Source of the DNA: Leptospiraceae bacterium
GTDB lineage: Bacteria; Spirochaetota; Leptospiria; Leptospirales; Leptospiraceae
DNA: 64,000 bases
Direction of reading: 5' to 3'
NCBI GenBank assembly: GCA_024233865.1
Contig: JACKPA010000001.1
Location: forward strand, 806,001-870,000
Shown here: one piece after another, positions 35,894-44,427 of the stretch
Layout of the letters: each line of letters starts with the position of its first letter
How positions within the stretch are numbered: position 1 is the stretch's first letter
Made by a program: the position numbers and the translations under genes
Notes under the pieces: model-generated
What the model was told of the DNA's origin: nothing
Database searches by the model: none
The model's input: only the letters and a program-made list of their open reading frames with translations

Positions 35894-36256
35894 ATGAAAA
35901 TTTTGATAGTAGACGATTCTACTGCTCAAAGAATAATTTTAAAAAAGATTTTCAAGGAAAAAGGATATTCCGATGCGGACATTCACCAAGCAGGAGATGG
36001 AAATGATGCCCTCGAAAAAGCAAGTCAACACGATTACGAACTAATTTTAATGGACTTGAATATGCCAAAGATGGACGGGCTTACATGCATCAAAAGCATG
36101 AGAAAGCAAAATATCAAAACTCCCGTTGTCATGGTGACATCTGAGGGTGATCAAGAAAAAGTGAATGAAGCAATGAAGGCTGGAATTTCTTACTTTATCA
36201 CAAAACCTTTTTTACCTGAAAAATTGTGGAGCATTGTTAACTCCGTACTAAAATGA
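35894..36256 (+). CDS. cheY: CheY-like response regulator
   Basis: This 120-residue protein has IVDDSTAQR, D54 in LILMDLNMPKMDG, VTSEGD and TKPFLPE, all receiver active-site positions. An AGGAGA ribosome-binding sequence precedes the ATG. It overlaps the next gene by 4 bases. It is the best local candidate for the motor-binding CheY of this operon. Confidence 0.93.
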   Translation: MKILIVDDSTAQRIILKKIFKEKGYSDADIHQAGDGNDALEKASQHDYELILMDLNMPKMDGLTCIKSMRKQNIKTPVVMVTSEGDQEKVNEAMKAGISYFITKPFLPEKLWSIVNSVLK

Positions 36257-37491
36257 AAAATCTTCTAATCGTAAGCAGTCGTACAAGCGAATTTAGCTCT
36301 GTTCGTTCCGAATTGGAAAAAGATAAATGGACCATATTTCTATCTAAAGATGATTCAGAAAGTAACAAAGTGATGCAAACGAGTCGAGTAGACCTCATTA
36401 TTTCCGCACTGGAAGAAGAAGGGATCAACGGTCTAAGTTATTTAGGGCTAAGCAGAACCTATAAACCGGAAATCATATTGCTGATAACAAAACAAGATTT
36501 TGAATTGCTTAGGGTTGCTTACGAAAAGGGAGTATGCCAAATACTATTGTATCCGGATGAATTGAAAAAAATTCCTAAATTGGCAAGCAAAATCTATGAA
36601 GAAAAGGTTGTAAAAAATATCCAAATACTAAACCTTCAGAACCGAGCGGATATCCTAAGGGAGCAATTTGAAAATCAACATAAATGGGAGCTATTAAGCT
36701 CTGGCTCTAACATCGCAAGTATTGCAAGATTGGTAAGCAAATTGCACAACAACCTATGCCAAGCGGACGGATTTGGAGCAATGATAAGCTTGATTGGGCT
36801 TATCAAAGATTATAGTCATATTGAAGGTGATAACTATCTTGTTGAAAAAGAAATCATGGAGCAATTATTTACTTCTTCTGAAATCGGAAAAAAGATTTTG
36901 GATTCCATGAACTCCTTTTTGAATGTAGCCAATATAAAACTTTCTCTGGAAGAAATTACGATAATGGATTTTTTTCACTATGTAGACACAATTACAAAAG
37001 GTATGTTTGGCATTGCAGAAAGAAAAAACCAGCACATAATTCTGTCTGATTTAAAAAATATACAAAACACAAAGCCAATTCGGTTTGATGTTGAAAAGAT
37101 TAAACTGGTAGTGTATGAATTGATTTTAAATGCGATCAAGTTTTCCAAAGATAATGATAGAATTTATGTCATTATGTTTCAAACGGGTTATCAATTTGGC
37201 TTTCGGGTTTTGAATCCGGCTTATACATTTCAGCACAATATATTAGGAGTACCAGAATCTTATAAATCTTTGGTATTTAACCCTTTTTATAAAATTTCGG
37301 ATCAAGCAAATTATGACTATTTTGATATAGAAGTTACCGGTGAGCTTGGACTAGGTTTAACCCTAGTAAAAGAAATTGTAGAACTTCATAATGGTTTGGT
37401 AAGTATTGGAAATACACTCAATCATCTGGAAGTAAATGAAAATGGAAGCCCAAAAGTAGACGTAATGGTAGATGTTTCTTTTTCTGTTTGA
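36253..37491 (+). CDS. pseudo-receiver / GFG-domain / HATPase protein (copy 1)
   Basis: This 412-residue protein has residues 1-120 folded like a receiver but with no acidic pair (IVSSRTSEF) and Ala in place of the acceptor Asp (LIISALEE). A middle region about 145-215 holds QADGFGAMISLIGLI. The C-terminal HATPase_c-like domain about 270-410 has YELILNAIKFSKDND (N box) and GLGLTLVKEIVELHNG (G2 box), but where the D-x-G-x-G box is expected it has RVLNPAY. No HisKA H-box is seen. It is paralogous to 37506-38723 and 58480-59727. Role unknown. Confidence 0.8.
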   Translation: MKNLLIVSSRTSEFSSVRSELEKDKWTIFLSKDDSESNKVMQTSRVDLIISALEEEGINGLSYLGLSRTYKPEIILLITKQDFELLRVAYEKGVCQILLYPDELKKIPKLASKIYEEKVVKNIQILNLQNRADILREQFENQHKWELLSSGSNIASIARLVSKLHNNLCQADGFGAMISLIGLIKDYSHIEGDNYLVEKEIMEQLFTSSEIGKKILDSMNSFLNVANIKLSLEEITIMDFFHYVDTITKGMFGIAERKNQHIILSDLKNIQNTKPIRFDVEKIKLVVYELILNAIKFSKDNDRIYVIMFQTGYQFGFRVLNPAYTFQHNILGVPESYKSLVFNPFYKISDQANYDYFDIEVTGELGLGLTLVKEIVELHNGLVSIGNTLNHLEVNENGSPKVDVMVDVSFSV

Positions 37492-37505
37492 AAGTTTTGT
37501 AGGAA

Positions 37506-38723
37506 ATGAATACAATGAAAGAAGAAAAAAAAATACTCATAATTGATAACGACCAAGAGGTAATCGATTCTATCGTTGTATCTTTATTTTACATAAATTA
37601 TAAAGTTGATTATAGTTCTGATGTAGACGAAAGCCTGAAACTTTTTTGGGAAAACTTATATTGGATTGTGATTATTAATCTTGATTCTAATATTAAAAAT
37701 ATAGATAAATTTTTTGAAGAAACAAATCATGCGTCAGTTGGTGTTGTATATATCCTTTTGAATGATGAAGGAGTACTTCATAACGTATCGAAGTTTCCAG
37801 AGCATGGTATTTTTTTGTTTCTCCCGAAGCCTATTGATTCAAGCAAATTGGTGAAGAAAGTTGAATTTGCCTACCAAATTATGCAATCTCAAAAAGCTAC
37901 AAAACAAAAAGACAGAGAAAAAAATCTAAGCGTAAGCGGTAAGGACATTATCCGTGAAATGAAGCAAACAATTTCAAACAACATGGAAACAATTAAAGAC
38001 AACTCTTTGTTTCATACCTTGAAAAACGTTTTCACACAAGGAAGTGGTTTTGGCATGTTGATTACACTCATATCATACATCGAAGACGGCTCTACCGTTA
38101 CTGAGGATGGCTATATTGTTGACAAAGAGATTGGAGACATGCTGATTTATCATTCCAAATTTGCATACAAAACCGTTGATTTGATAGATAAACTTCACAA
38201 TGTAACTAAAAATAAAATCAGACTCTACCAAGTCCGAGCTGACACCATCCCCAAACTTGTGGATAAAGCTATAGAGAAACTAAATTCTCGTATTCCAGTT
38301 AAAGGTCATAAAATATCTTTAGGACTAAATTCGGAACTAAAGAATTATCACTTAAATATCAATGAGGAGCTGATTGAATCTGCCATATTTGAAATACTGC
38401 TAAATGCTTTAAAGTATTCGGTAGAAAATACTACCATTATGGTGACATATAATCATGTAAGCGATTATATTACGATATCCATAAGTAATACACCGGAAGC
38501 AAAATTCAAAAGTGACCAATTGAATAATTGGTTCCTTCCATTTTACCGAGAACAACAAATTGTAGACGAGAGGTATGAGTCTCTTGATTTCGGACTTGGA
38601 TTGACCTATGTTCAAAAAATTATCCAACAACACAACGGGAAAATTTTTTTGGATAAAATAAACGTGCACTTGTTTGGTGGAAAAAAAATGCTAAACGTAT
38701 CTATTAGTCTGCCAATATTTTGA
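37506..38723 (+). CDS. pseudo-receiver / GFG-domain / HATPase protein (copy 2)
   Basis: In this 405-residue protein the receiver-like part (about 8-125) keeps IIDNDQEV and the Lys in FLPKPID, but the acceptor position is Asn (VIINLDSN). The middle holds TQGSGFGMLITLISYI (about 177-192). The HATPase-like part has FEILLNALKYS and GLGLTYVQKIIQQHNG, with SNTPE at the expected G1 box. It follows copy 1 by 14 bases. The conserved position in the chemotaxis operon suggests a signalling or scaffolding task; catalytic activity is doubtful. Confidence 0.8.
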   Translation: MNTMKEEKKILIIDNDQEVIDSIVVSLFYINYKVDYSSDVDESLKLFWENLYWIVIINLDSNIKNIDKFFEETNHASVGVVYILLNDEGVLHNVSKFPEHGIFLFLPKPIDSSKLVKKVEFAYQIMQSQKATKQKDREKNLSVSGKDIIREMKQTISNNMETIKDNSLFHTLKNVFTQGSGFGMLITLISYIEDGSTVTEDGYIVDKEIGDMLIYHSKFAYKTVDLIDKLHNVTKNKIRLYQVRADTIPKLVDKAIEKLNSRIPVKGHKISLGLNSELKNYHLNINEELIESAIFEILLNALKYSVENTTIMVTYNHVSDYITISISNTPEAKFKSDQLNNWFLPFYREQQIVDERYESLDFGLGLTYVQKIIQQHNGKIFLDKINVHLFGGKKMLNVSISLPIF

Positions 38724-38731
38724 GGTTATAA

Positions 38732-39373
38732 ATGAAAAAAAGTACTCTGTTTTTTATAATTATTTATTTCACACTTTTTATAAATAAATTATTTTCATGG
38801 GAAAAATCATTAGAAAAGAATGATGTGGTTGTTTATACTCGTAGTGTTTCTTATTCTTCCGTTAAGGAATATAAAGCAATTGCTCGTGTGCATGCTAGCC
38901 TTTCCACAGTTTATGCTGTATTTAATGATGTTCCTAACTACAAAAATTGGATGCACTTATGCAAAAAGTCTAAAATTGTGAAAGATATTAGTCTAAACCA
39001 GAAGTATATTTACTTGGAGATTCAACCAAAAGGACCAACCTCTCCCAGAGATGTAGTGATAAACGCAAACATAACTCAAAATCCAAAAGATAAGGAATTA
39101 ATCATCCAAATCCAAAGTATAAAAGATATTCTACCGGAAAAAAATGGAATAATAAGAGTTCCTAAATTAAAAGGTTATTACAAATTAAAGCCTTTAAAGA
39201 ATAAGGAAGTGGAAATTACTTACCAACAATTTGTTGATCCCGGTGGTAATGTTCCTGCCTTTTTATTCAATACTACAATCACAAGTGAACCCTACAATAC
39301 ACTAAACAATCTTAGACAAGAAACCCAAAAAGCAAAATACCAAAAGGCTAAATTTGATTTTATTAAAGAGTAA
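38732..39373 (+). CDS. exported START/polyketide-cyclase-like lipid-binding protein
   Basis: This 213-residue protein has a signal peptide (STLFFIIIYFTLFINKLFS) and a START-type fold: VVVYTRSV, ARVHASLSTVYAVFNDVPNYKNWMH, SPRDVVINANI, KGYYKLKPLKNKEVEITYQQ and a long C-terminal helix. START proteins bind lipids or hydrophobic ligands. It closes the first chemotaxis operon, 8 bases after copy 2, but its link to chemotaxis is unclear. Confidence 0.78.
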   Translation: MKKSTLFFIIIYFTLFINKLFSWEKSLEKNDVVVYTRSVSYSSVKEYKAIARVHASLSTVYAVFNDVPNYKNWMHLCKKSKIVKDISLNQKYIYLEIQPKGPTSPRDVVINANITQNPKDKELIIQIQSIKDILPEKNGIIRVPKLKGYYKLKPLKNKEVEITYQQFVDPGGNVPAFLFNTTITSEPYNTLNNLRQETQKAKYQKAKFDFIKE

Positions 39374-39420
39374 TAGGCTTCCAGCTTATAAAATCGCAGC
39401 TGTGTAAAAAGTCAGTTTTT

Positions 39421-39472
39421 GCTCCCTTCGACACTTCGGCAAGCTCAGGTGCATCGCTACGCTTAAGGGAGC
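39421..39472. repeat. inverted repeat with 8-bp arms
   Basis: GCTCCCTT (39421-39428) and AAGGGAGC (39465-39472) are perfect arms around a GC-richer 36-base centre (cttcggcaagctcagg). The segment stands out from the AT-rich surroundings. It resembles short dispersed palindromic repeats found between genes in many bacteria. The rest of the 282-bp gap (39374-39655) shows only a 25-codon open frame of doubtful meaning at 39548-39625. Confidence 0.5.
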
Positions 39473-39700
39473 GTTTGGACGCTTTCCTATATAACAAATT
39501 TAAGTCTATCCAATAACTTACCCATGGAGCAATAAGATACTTTCACAATGCCCGGAACTTTGCCTGAAACTCTCTTTCAAAAAGGTTATTCCGTTGAAAA
39601 AATGATTAGACCGGCAATCAATTAAAATGACTTTTTTATGGTATGAGTATATTTTGTGAAAATTAAAATCCTTATATCTGTTACAAAGAGAGGGTGTAAT

Positions 39701-41557
39701 ATGAAAATTAAAATCTTAAAATACTCAAGTTTTTTTCTCATACTTATCCTAGGTACAATCAGTTGTGGTTTTTCATCCCTAAAGGATGAATTTTATACAT
39801 ATTCTGCTATTTTATTATCTTTACTGAAAAACCCTCCGATAGTTATCTCTTATGAACATTCACCATATACACTAACCAAAAATTCTTCGGCAAGTGTTGT
39901 TCCGACAACCCAAGGTAGTATAACAACTTGTTCCTCATCTCCAACTTTGCCAGACGGATTAAGTTTAGACAACACAACTTGTGAAATCAGTGGAACACCA
40001 ACGAGTGTTCAGTCTGAAACAGAGTATATAATCAAAGCAAGCAAATCAACCTACGGAACAACAACCAAACTTTCTATCATAATTGAAGAAAATTCCACAT
40101 CTGATAATACAACTATAACTTCACCCACGATTTCTATAACCGGTTCACCGTTTACCCTAGGGTTAGGTACAGATGCAACAATAACACCAACTCTAGGTGG
40201 AGGGACACCTACTTCTTGTAGCATAAGTCCGAGCCTTTCAACTGGACTTACCATCAATAGCACAACATGTGTAATTAGTGGAACACCAACAGTGACCCAA
40301 ACAGCAACAGATCATACAATAACGGTTGGTAATTCTGCAGGAAGTAACTCGGTGACAATCAATATTACTGTTAGCTTATTGGTTGCCGGTATCTCTTCCG
40401 GAGGAGAACATACTTGTGCTTTGTCATCTACGGGAGACGTAAAGTGTTGGGGACGGGCGGGTTCCGGTCAACTTGGGTATGGAAATACAAATCCTATAGG
40501 GAACGACGAAACACCGGATAGTGTTGGATATGTTAATGTAGGTGGTGGTACTGTTACTCAAATCTCTGCTGGATATGAACATACTTGTGCTTTGCTATCT
40601 ACGGGAGATGTAAAGTGTTGGGGAAGGTCAGATTATGGTCAGCTCGGATATGGAAATACTACAACCATTGGTGACGACGAAACACCAGACAGTGTTGGAT
40701 ATGTTAATGTAGGTGGTACTGCTACGCAAATTTCTGCTGGATATGAACATACCTGTGCTTTGTTATCTACAGGAGATGTAAAGTGTTGGGGAAGGTCAGA
40801 TTATGGTCAGCTCGGATATGGAAATACTACAACCATTGGTGACGACGAAACACCAGCAAGTGTTGGAAATGTTAATGTAGGTGGGACTGTTACACAAATT
40901 TCTTCAGGTCAAAAACATACCTGTGCTTTGTTATCTACCGGAGATGTAAGGTGTTGGGGAAGGTCAGATTATGGTCAACTCGGATATGGAAATACTACAA
41001 CCATTGGTGACGACGAAACACCAGCAAGTGTTGGAAATGTTAATGTAGGTGGGACTGTTACACAAATTTCTACCGGATACGAAAATACCTGTGCTTTGTT
41101 ATCTACCGGAGATGTAAAATGTTGGGGACGAGCGGATTCCGGTCAACTTGGTTATGGAAACATAAATAATATAGGAGACGACGAAATACCAGCGAGTATC
41201 GGAAACGTAGACATAGGTGAGACTGTTATACAAGTATCTTCCGGTCTAAAACATACCTGTGTTCTATTATCTACCGGAAATGTAAAATGTTGGGGTGAAG
41301 GAAATCATGGTCGTCTTGGCTATGGAAGTTCAACAGATTTAGGAAAAACTGAGGTACCGTCAAGTTATGGAAACGTAAATGTAGGTGGGACTGTTACGCA
41401 AATTTCTGCTGGTGATGCACAGAGTTGTGTTCTGTTATCTACGGGATACGTAATGTGTTGGGGAAGAGGATCCTATGGTCGTCTTGGTTATGGGAATGAA
41501 AACATTATAGGAGACGATGAAGAACCAGCTAGCGTAGGGAATGTGCAGGTTTTTTAA
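39701..41557 (+). CDS. lipoprotein with two Ig-like domains and a seven-repeat RCC1 propeller
   Basis: The start is taken at ATG 39701 because it follows GAGAGGG and gives a clean lipobox (LILGTISC-G); a GTG at 39656 begins the same frame with a copied KIKIL sequence. The mature 618-residue precursor has two He_PIG-like domains (PDGLSLDNTTCEISGTPT; STGLTINSTTCVISGTPT) and then seven RCC1-like repeats of about 56 residues, each with HTCALxSTGDVKCWG and GQLGYGN. It is probably a surface-exposed seven-bladed propeller. It is first in an operon with the cyclase and FecR protein. Confidence 0.85.
   Translation: MKIKILKYSSFFLILILGTISCGFSSLKDEFYTYSAILLSLLKNPPIVISYEHSPYTLTKNSSASVVPTTQGSITTCSSSPTLPDGLSLDNTTCEISGTPTSVQSETEYIIKASKSTYGTTTKLSIIIEENSTSDNTTITSPTISITGSPFTLGLGTDATITPTLGGGTPTSCSISPSLSTGLTINSTTCVISGTPTVTQTATDHTITVGNSAGSNSVTINITVSLLVAGISSGGEHTCALSSTGDVKCWGRAGSGQLGYGNTNPIGNDETPDSVGYVNVGGGTVTQISAGYEHTCALLSTGDVKCWGRSDYGQLGYGNTTTIGDDETPDSVGYVNVGGTATQISAGYEHTCALLSTGDVKCWGRSDYGQLGYGNTTTIGDDETPASVGNVNVGGTVTQISSGQKHTCALLSTGDVRCWGRSDYGQLGYGNTTTIGDDETPASVGNVNVGGTVTQISTGYENTCALLSTGDVKCWGRADSGQLGYGNINNIGDDEIPASIGNVDIGETVIQVSSGLKHTCVLLSTGNVKCWGEGNHGRLGYGSSTDLGKTEVPSSYGNVNVGGTVTQISAGDAQSCVLLSTGYVMCWGRGSYGRLGYGNENIIGDDEEPASVGNVQVF
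40388..41554 (+). repeat. seven tandem RCC1-coding repeats, about 168 bp each
   Basis: Units start near 40388, 40560, 40728, 40896, 41064, 41229 and 41397. The second to fifth copies are almost the same at DNA level (aaatgttggggaaggtca-type blocks), while the last two have diverged. This suggests recent expansion by unequal recombination. Confidence 0.8.
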
Positions 41558-41559
41558 TC

Positions 41560-43398
41560 ATGAATTTTCCATTTCTATCAAAAAAATTTATTCCTTTAAA
41601 CTTTAAACTTGTCTTCGTGAATTCTTTTGCAATGATTCTTACCATGACTACAATGATCTTTATCGCCACTTATTATTTTAAAAAAGACAGTGAACTTCGT
41701 ATTCGTGAGAACAACATTATGATAACCGATGCTATAGGAGCAAGATTAAATACGGAGTTTGGTTCGATAATACAAGTTGTAAGGTTTATTGTAAACGAAC
41801 TCGAACAAGGAACAGAGAAACCACTTAAAGAGTATGATAAGTTTTTTATTTCTATTGGAATTTATAAATCTACTGGTTACGCACTTGCACCACTAAAAAC
41901 GACTTACAATGATGAAATTCTTACAAAAGCTGAATTATCTCCAGCAGATATAGAAAACCAAATACAAATCTACACTAAACATTTTCAAAAATCACTTGAG
42001 GGAGAAGCCAATTTACAAAACTTTAGTCCTGGTCTCAAACTTGAGACATTTGCCATTTCTATTCCTTACAAAACGGAATCAAAAAAACTCGTTGTTGCTA
42101 CAATAGACTATAAAAAAATTCGAGAGTCCTTTGAAACCAAAGGAAATATATCAAAGACAATTTTATTAAACTCGTCTGGAAATGTAATAGGCCATCCGGA
42201 ACAAAACCTACTTATAAAAGGAGAAAACTTATACGGTCTTCCAATCGCAAAACAAATGTTTACAACTAATGTTAGCAATGGGCAAACTGTCTTTAAAAAA
42301 AGTGGTGAGACATTTATCGGTTCTTTCAAAAAAGTAGGTTTTGCCAATGCGGGTGTTATTTCTATTATTTCTAAAGACAAGGCTTTGGAAGAGGTTTACA
42401 ATATTCAAAGAAGAAACTTGGTATTGATGATTATTTCTATTTTGGTCGTGTTTTTTATTGTTTATAATTTTGCTAAGCAGATCACAAAGCCTGTTTTGTA
42501 TCTAGTTGAGATGACTAAAAAAATCAAAGAAGGAGAATTTAATATTCCAGTCAAAGTCAAAACAAAAGATGAAATCGGTTTGCTTGAAGAATCCTTTTTG
42601 CAGATGGGGAATGGTCTTGCCGAAAGGGAAAAGGTAAAGGACGCTTTAGCCAAATTTGTAAACGAAGATATTGCAGAAAGAGCATTGAAAGGAGAAATAA
42701 AGTTGGGGGGAGAGAAGATGTTATGTGTTATCTTTTTTTCTGATATACGTGGTTTTACTGCTATGTCAGAAAAATTATCTCCCGAAGATGTTGTTGAATT
42801 ATTAAATGAGTACATGACACAAATGGTTCATTGCATAGACTTAACCAATGGTTATGTTGATAAGTTTATTGGCGATGCTATTATGGCGACTTGGGGTGTT
42901 CCAATTTCCAAAGGCAATGACGCAGAAAATGCTATTGATGGAGCAATAATGATGCGTCATGTTTTAATAAATATGAATAAAAAGCGAAAAGAGGAAGGTA
43001 AAATTGAAATTAAGATGGGGTGCGGACTAAATTATGGTCCTGTGGTAGCAGGGCAAATTGGTTCTGAAAAAAAATTACAATATACGGTAATAGGGGACAG
43101 TGTAAATCTTGCTTCAAGAGTTGAGGCATTAAACAAACCATTTGGAACGGATATTTTGATTACTCAAGATTTATATGATATGGTGCAAGATATTTATCAT
43201 GTAGAAAAAATGCGTCAAATTAAAGTAAAAGGAAAAACAGAGCCACAAACAATTTATGCAGTACTTGGCAAAAAAAATAATCCAAACACTCCCAAAAATG
43301 TAGAGGAACTGAGAATGCTAGTTGGAATTGATTTTAAACCGGAACCTGATGATACGAAAAAGGGAGATGGAGAAGAAGTCAAATACGAAATTCTGTAA
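41560..43398 (+). CDS. membrane class III adenylate/guanylate cyclase
   Basis: This 612-residue protein has TM1 about 16-40, an extracytoplasmic sensor of Cache-like size about 45-285, TM2 about 290-308, HAMP about 308-362 and a class III cyclase domain about 385-560. Catalytic motifs are FFSDIRGFTAMSE (metal Asp), NGYVDKFIGDAIMATWGVP and VIGDSVNLASRVE with the transition-state Asn/Arg. It makes cAMP or cGMP. It starts 2 bases after the RCC1 lipoprotein stop and is followed by the FecR-domain protein, so a surface sensor could feed it. Confidence 0.92.
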   Translation: MNFPFLSKKFIPLNFKLVFVNSFAMILTMTTMIFIATYYFKKDSELRIRENNIMITDAIGARLNTEFGSIIQVVRFIVNELEQGTEKPLKEYDKFFISIGIYKSTGYALAPLKTTYNDEILTKAELSPADIENQIQIYTKHFQKSLEGEANLQNFSPGLKLETFAISIPYKTESKKLVVATIDYKKIRESFETKGNISKTILLNSSGNVIGHPEQNLLIKGENLYGLPIAKQMFTTNVSNGQTVFKKSGETFIGSFKKVGFANAGVISIISKDKALEEVYNIQRRNLVLMIISILVVFFIVYNFAKQITKPVLYLVEMTKKIKEGEFNIPVKVKTKDEIGLLEESFLQMGNGLAEREKVKDALAKFVNEDIAERALKGEIKLGGEKMLCVIFFSDIRGFTAMSEKLSPEDVVELLNEYMTQMVHCIDLTNGYVDKFIGDAIMATWGVPISKGNDAENAIDGAIMMRHVLINMNKKRKEEGKIEIKMGCGLNYGPVVAGQIGSEKKLQYTVIGDSVNLASRVEALNKPFGTDILITQDLYDMVQDIYHVEKMRQIKVKGKTEPQTIYAVLGKKNNPNTPKNVEELRMLVGIDFKPEPDDTKKGDGEEVKYEIL

Positions 43399-43404
43399 AT
43401 TGTT

Positions 43405-44427
43405 ATGAAAACCTTACAAACATCAATCCAACAACCCTCTAAACTACCAGATTTCCTATTCTCTAAACAATTTAGAGTGAATACGGGAACAATTTTGACA
43501 ATCTTTCTTTTGGCATTATACCTTTATTGGGATAGTACAAGGGACCCATACGTTGGAGATAGGATACCAATTGGAAAAGTTACGTCAACAGTTAATGATA
43601 TTGAAAGAAAATTGGGGGCAATGGTTGTTTGGAAGTCTATAGAACAAGAAAGCATTATATACAATTATGATACGATTCGTACTGATTCGAATTCTAAAAC
43701 AACCATTGAGTTGGACGATGGGACAAAAGTAGCTTTAAAAGAGGATACAATTATATATATTAATAGAAACCCGGAAAAGATAGATATAAACTTTATACAA
43801 GGAGAAATTAGTGTGGATACAATAAATAGAAAAAAAATTGATGTAGAAAAAATCAATATAGTTCATGGAAACGAAGTTGTTAGACTTGACAAAACGCATA
43901 TAAGTATCTTGAAACCAATGGCGAGTTCTTCGACAGAATTAGAGTTGAAAGGTGGAGAAGCAAATCTTGAAAAAGATAACAAAATCATTCCCTTACAAAA
44001 AGACGAATACCTTGTTTCTAAAAAGGAATTGACAAAAAGGTTTTCAAAACCACAACAAAAGGAGGTATCAAGAATCTCAGAGACTGTTCCTTCATTAATT
44101 AGAATCGAATTTCCAAAAAATAATTCTCAAGTTGATATCGCAAATATGGAAGAGTTTAATTTTGTTTGGGAAAGAAAAAAAGACATTGATTTTTATCAGA
44201 TTCGGTTGACTCGGTTATCAGATAGAGCTATCGTTTTTAATAAAACTGTTACCGGAACCAAATATACTATTCATGACTTTAGAAAGTTAAAACGTGGTAA
44301 ATACAAATTCTCTGTTGGAACTACAAATAAAAGTGAAAAAACTATACATACCTTTGAAATATATTTACAAAAAATTGATCCAAATTCTATCAAGTATAAA
44401 ACTCCAGAGAAAATTTACGTGGAATAA
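43405..44427 (+). CDS. FecR-domain membrane protein
   Basis: This 340-residue protein has one N-terminal membrane helix (TGTILTIFLLALYLYW). A FecR domain follows at about 55-190: VVWKSIEQES, YDTIRTDSNSKTTIELDDGTKVALKEDTIIYI and FIQGEISVDT. The C-terminal half has a FN3-like stretch (FVWERKKDIDFYQIRLTR). FecR domains in spirochaetes often accompany cyclases as periplasmic sensor parts. It starts 6 bases after the cyclase. Confidence 0.8.
   Translation: MKTLQTSIQQPSKLPDFLFSKQFRVNTGTILTIFLLALYLYWDSTRDPYVGDRIPIGKVTSTVNDIERKLGAMVVWKSIEQESIIYNYDTIRTDSNSKTTIELDDGTKVALKEDTIIYINRNPEKIDINFIQGEISVDTINRKKIDVEKINIVHGNEVVRLDKTHISILKPMASSSTELELKGGEANLEKDNKIIPLQKDEYLVSKKELTKRFSKPQQKEVSRISETVPSLIRIEFPKNNSQVDIANMEEFNFVWERKKDIDFYQIRLTRLSDRAIVFNKTVTGTKYTIHDFRKLKRGKYKFSVGTTNKSEKTIHTFEIYLQKIDPNSIKYKTPEKIYVE

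Noticed and set aside
39548..39625. 25-codon open frame (MPGTLPETLFQKGYSVEK start)
   Set aside because: Too short, no ribosome-binding site and no recognisable family; possibly a gene fragment but not supportable.
40388..41554. Tandem repeats that might suggest a CRISPR array or satellite
   Set aside because: All repeats are in one frame and encode RCC1 blades.
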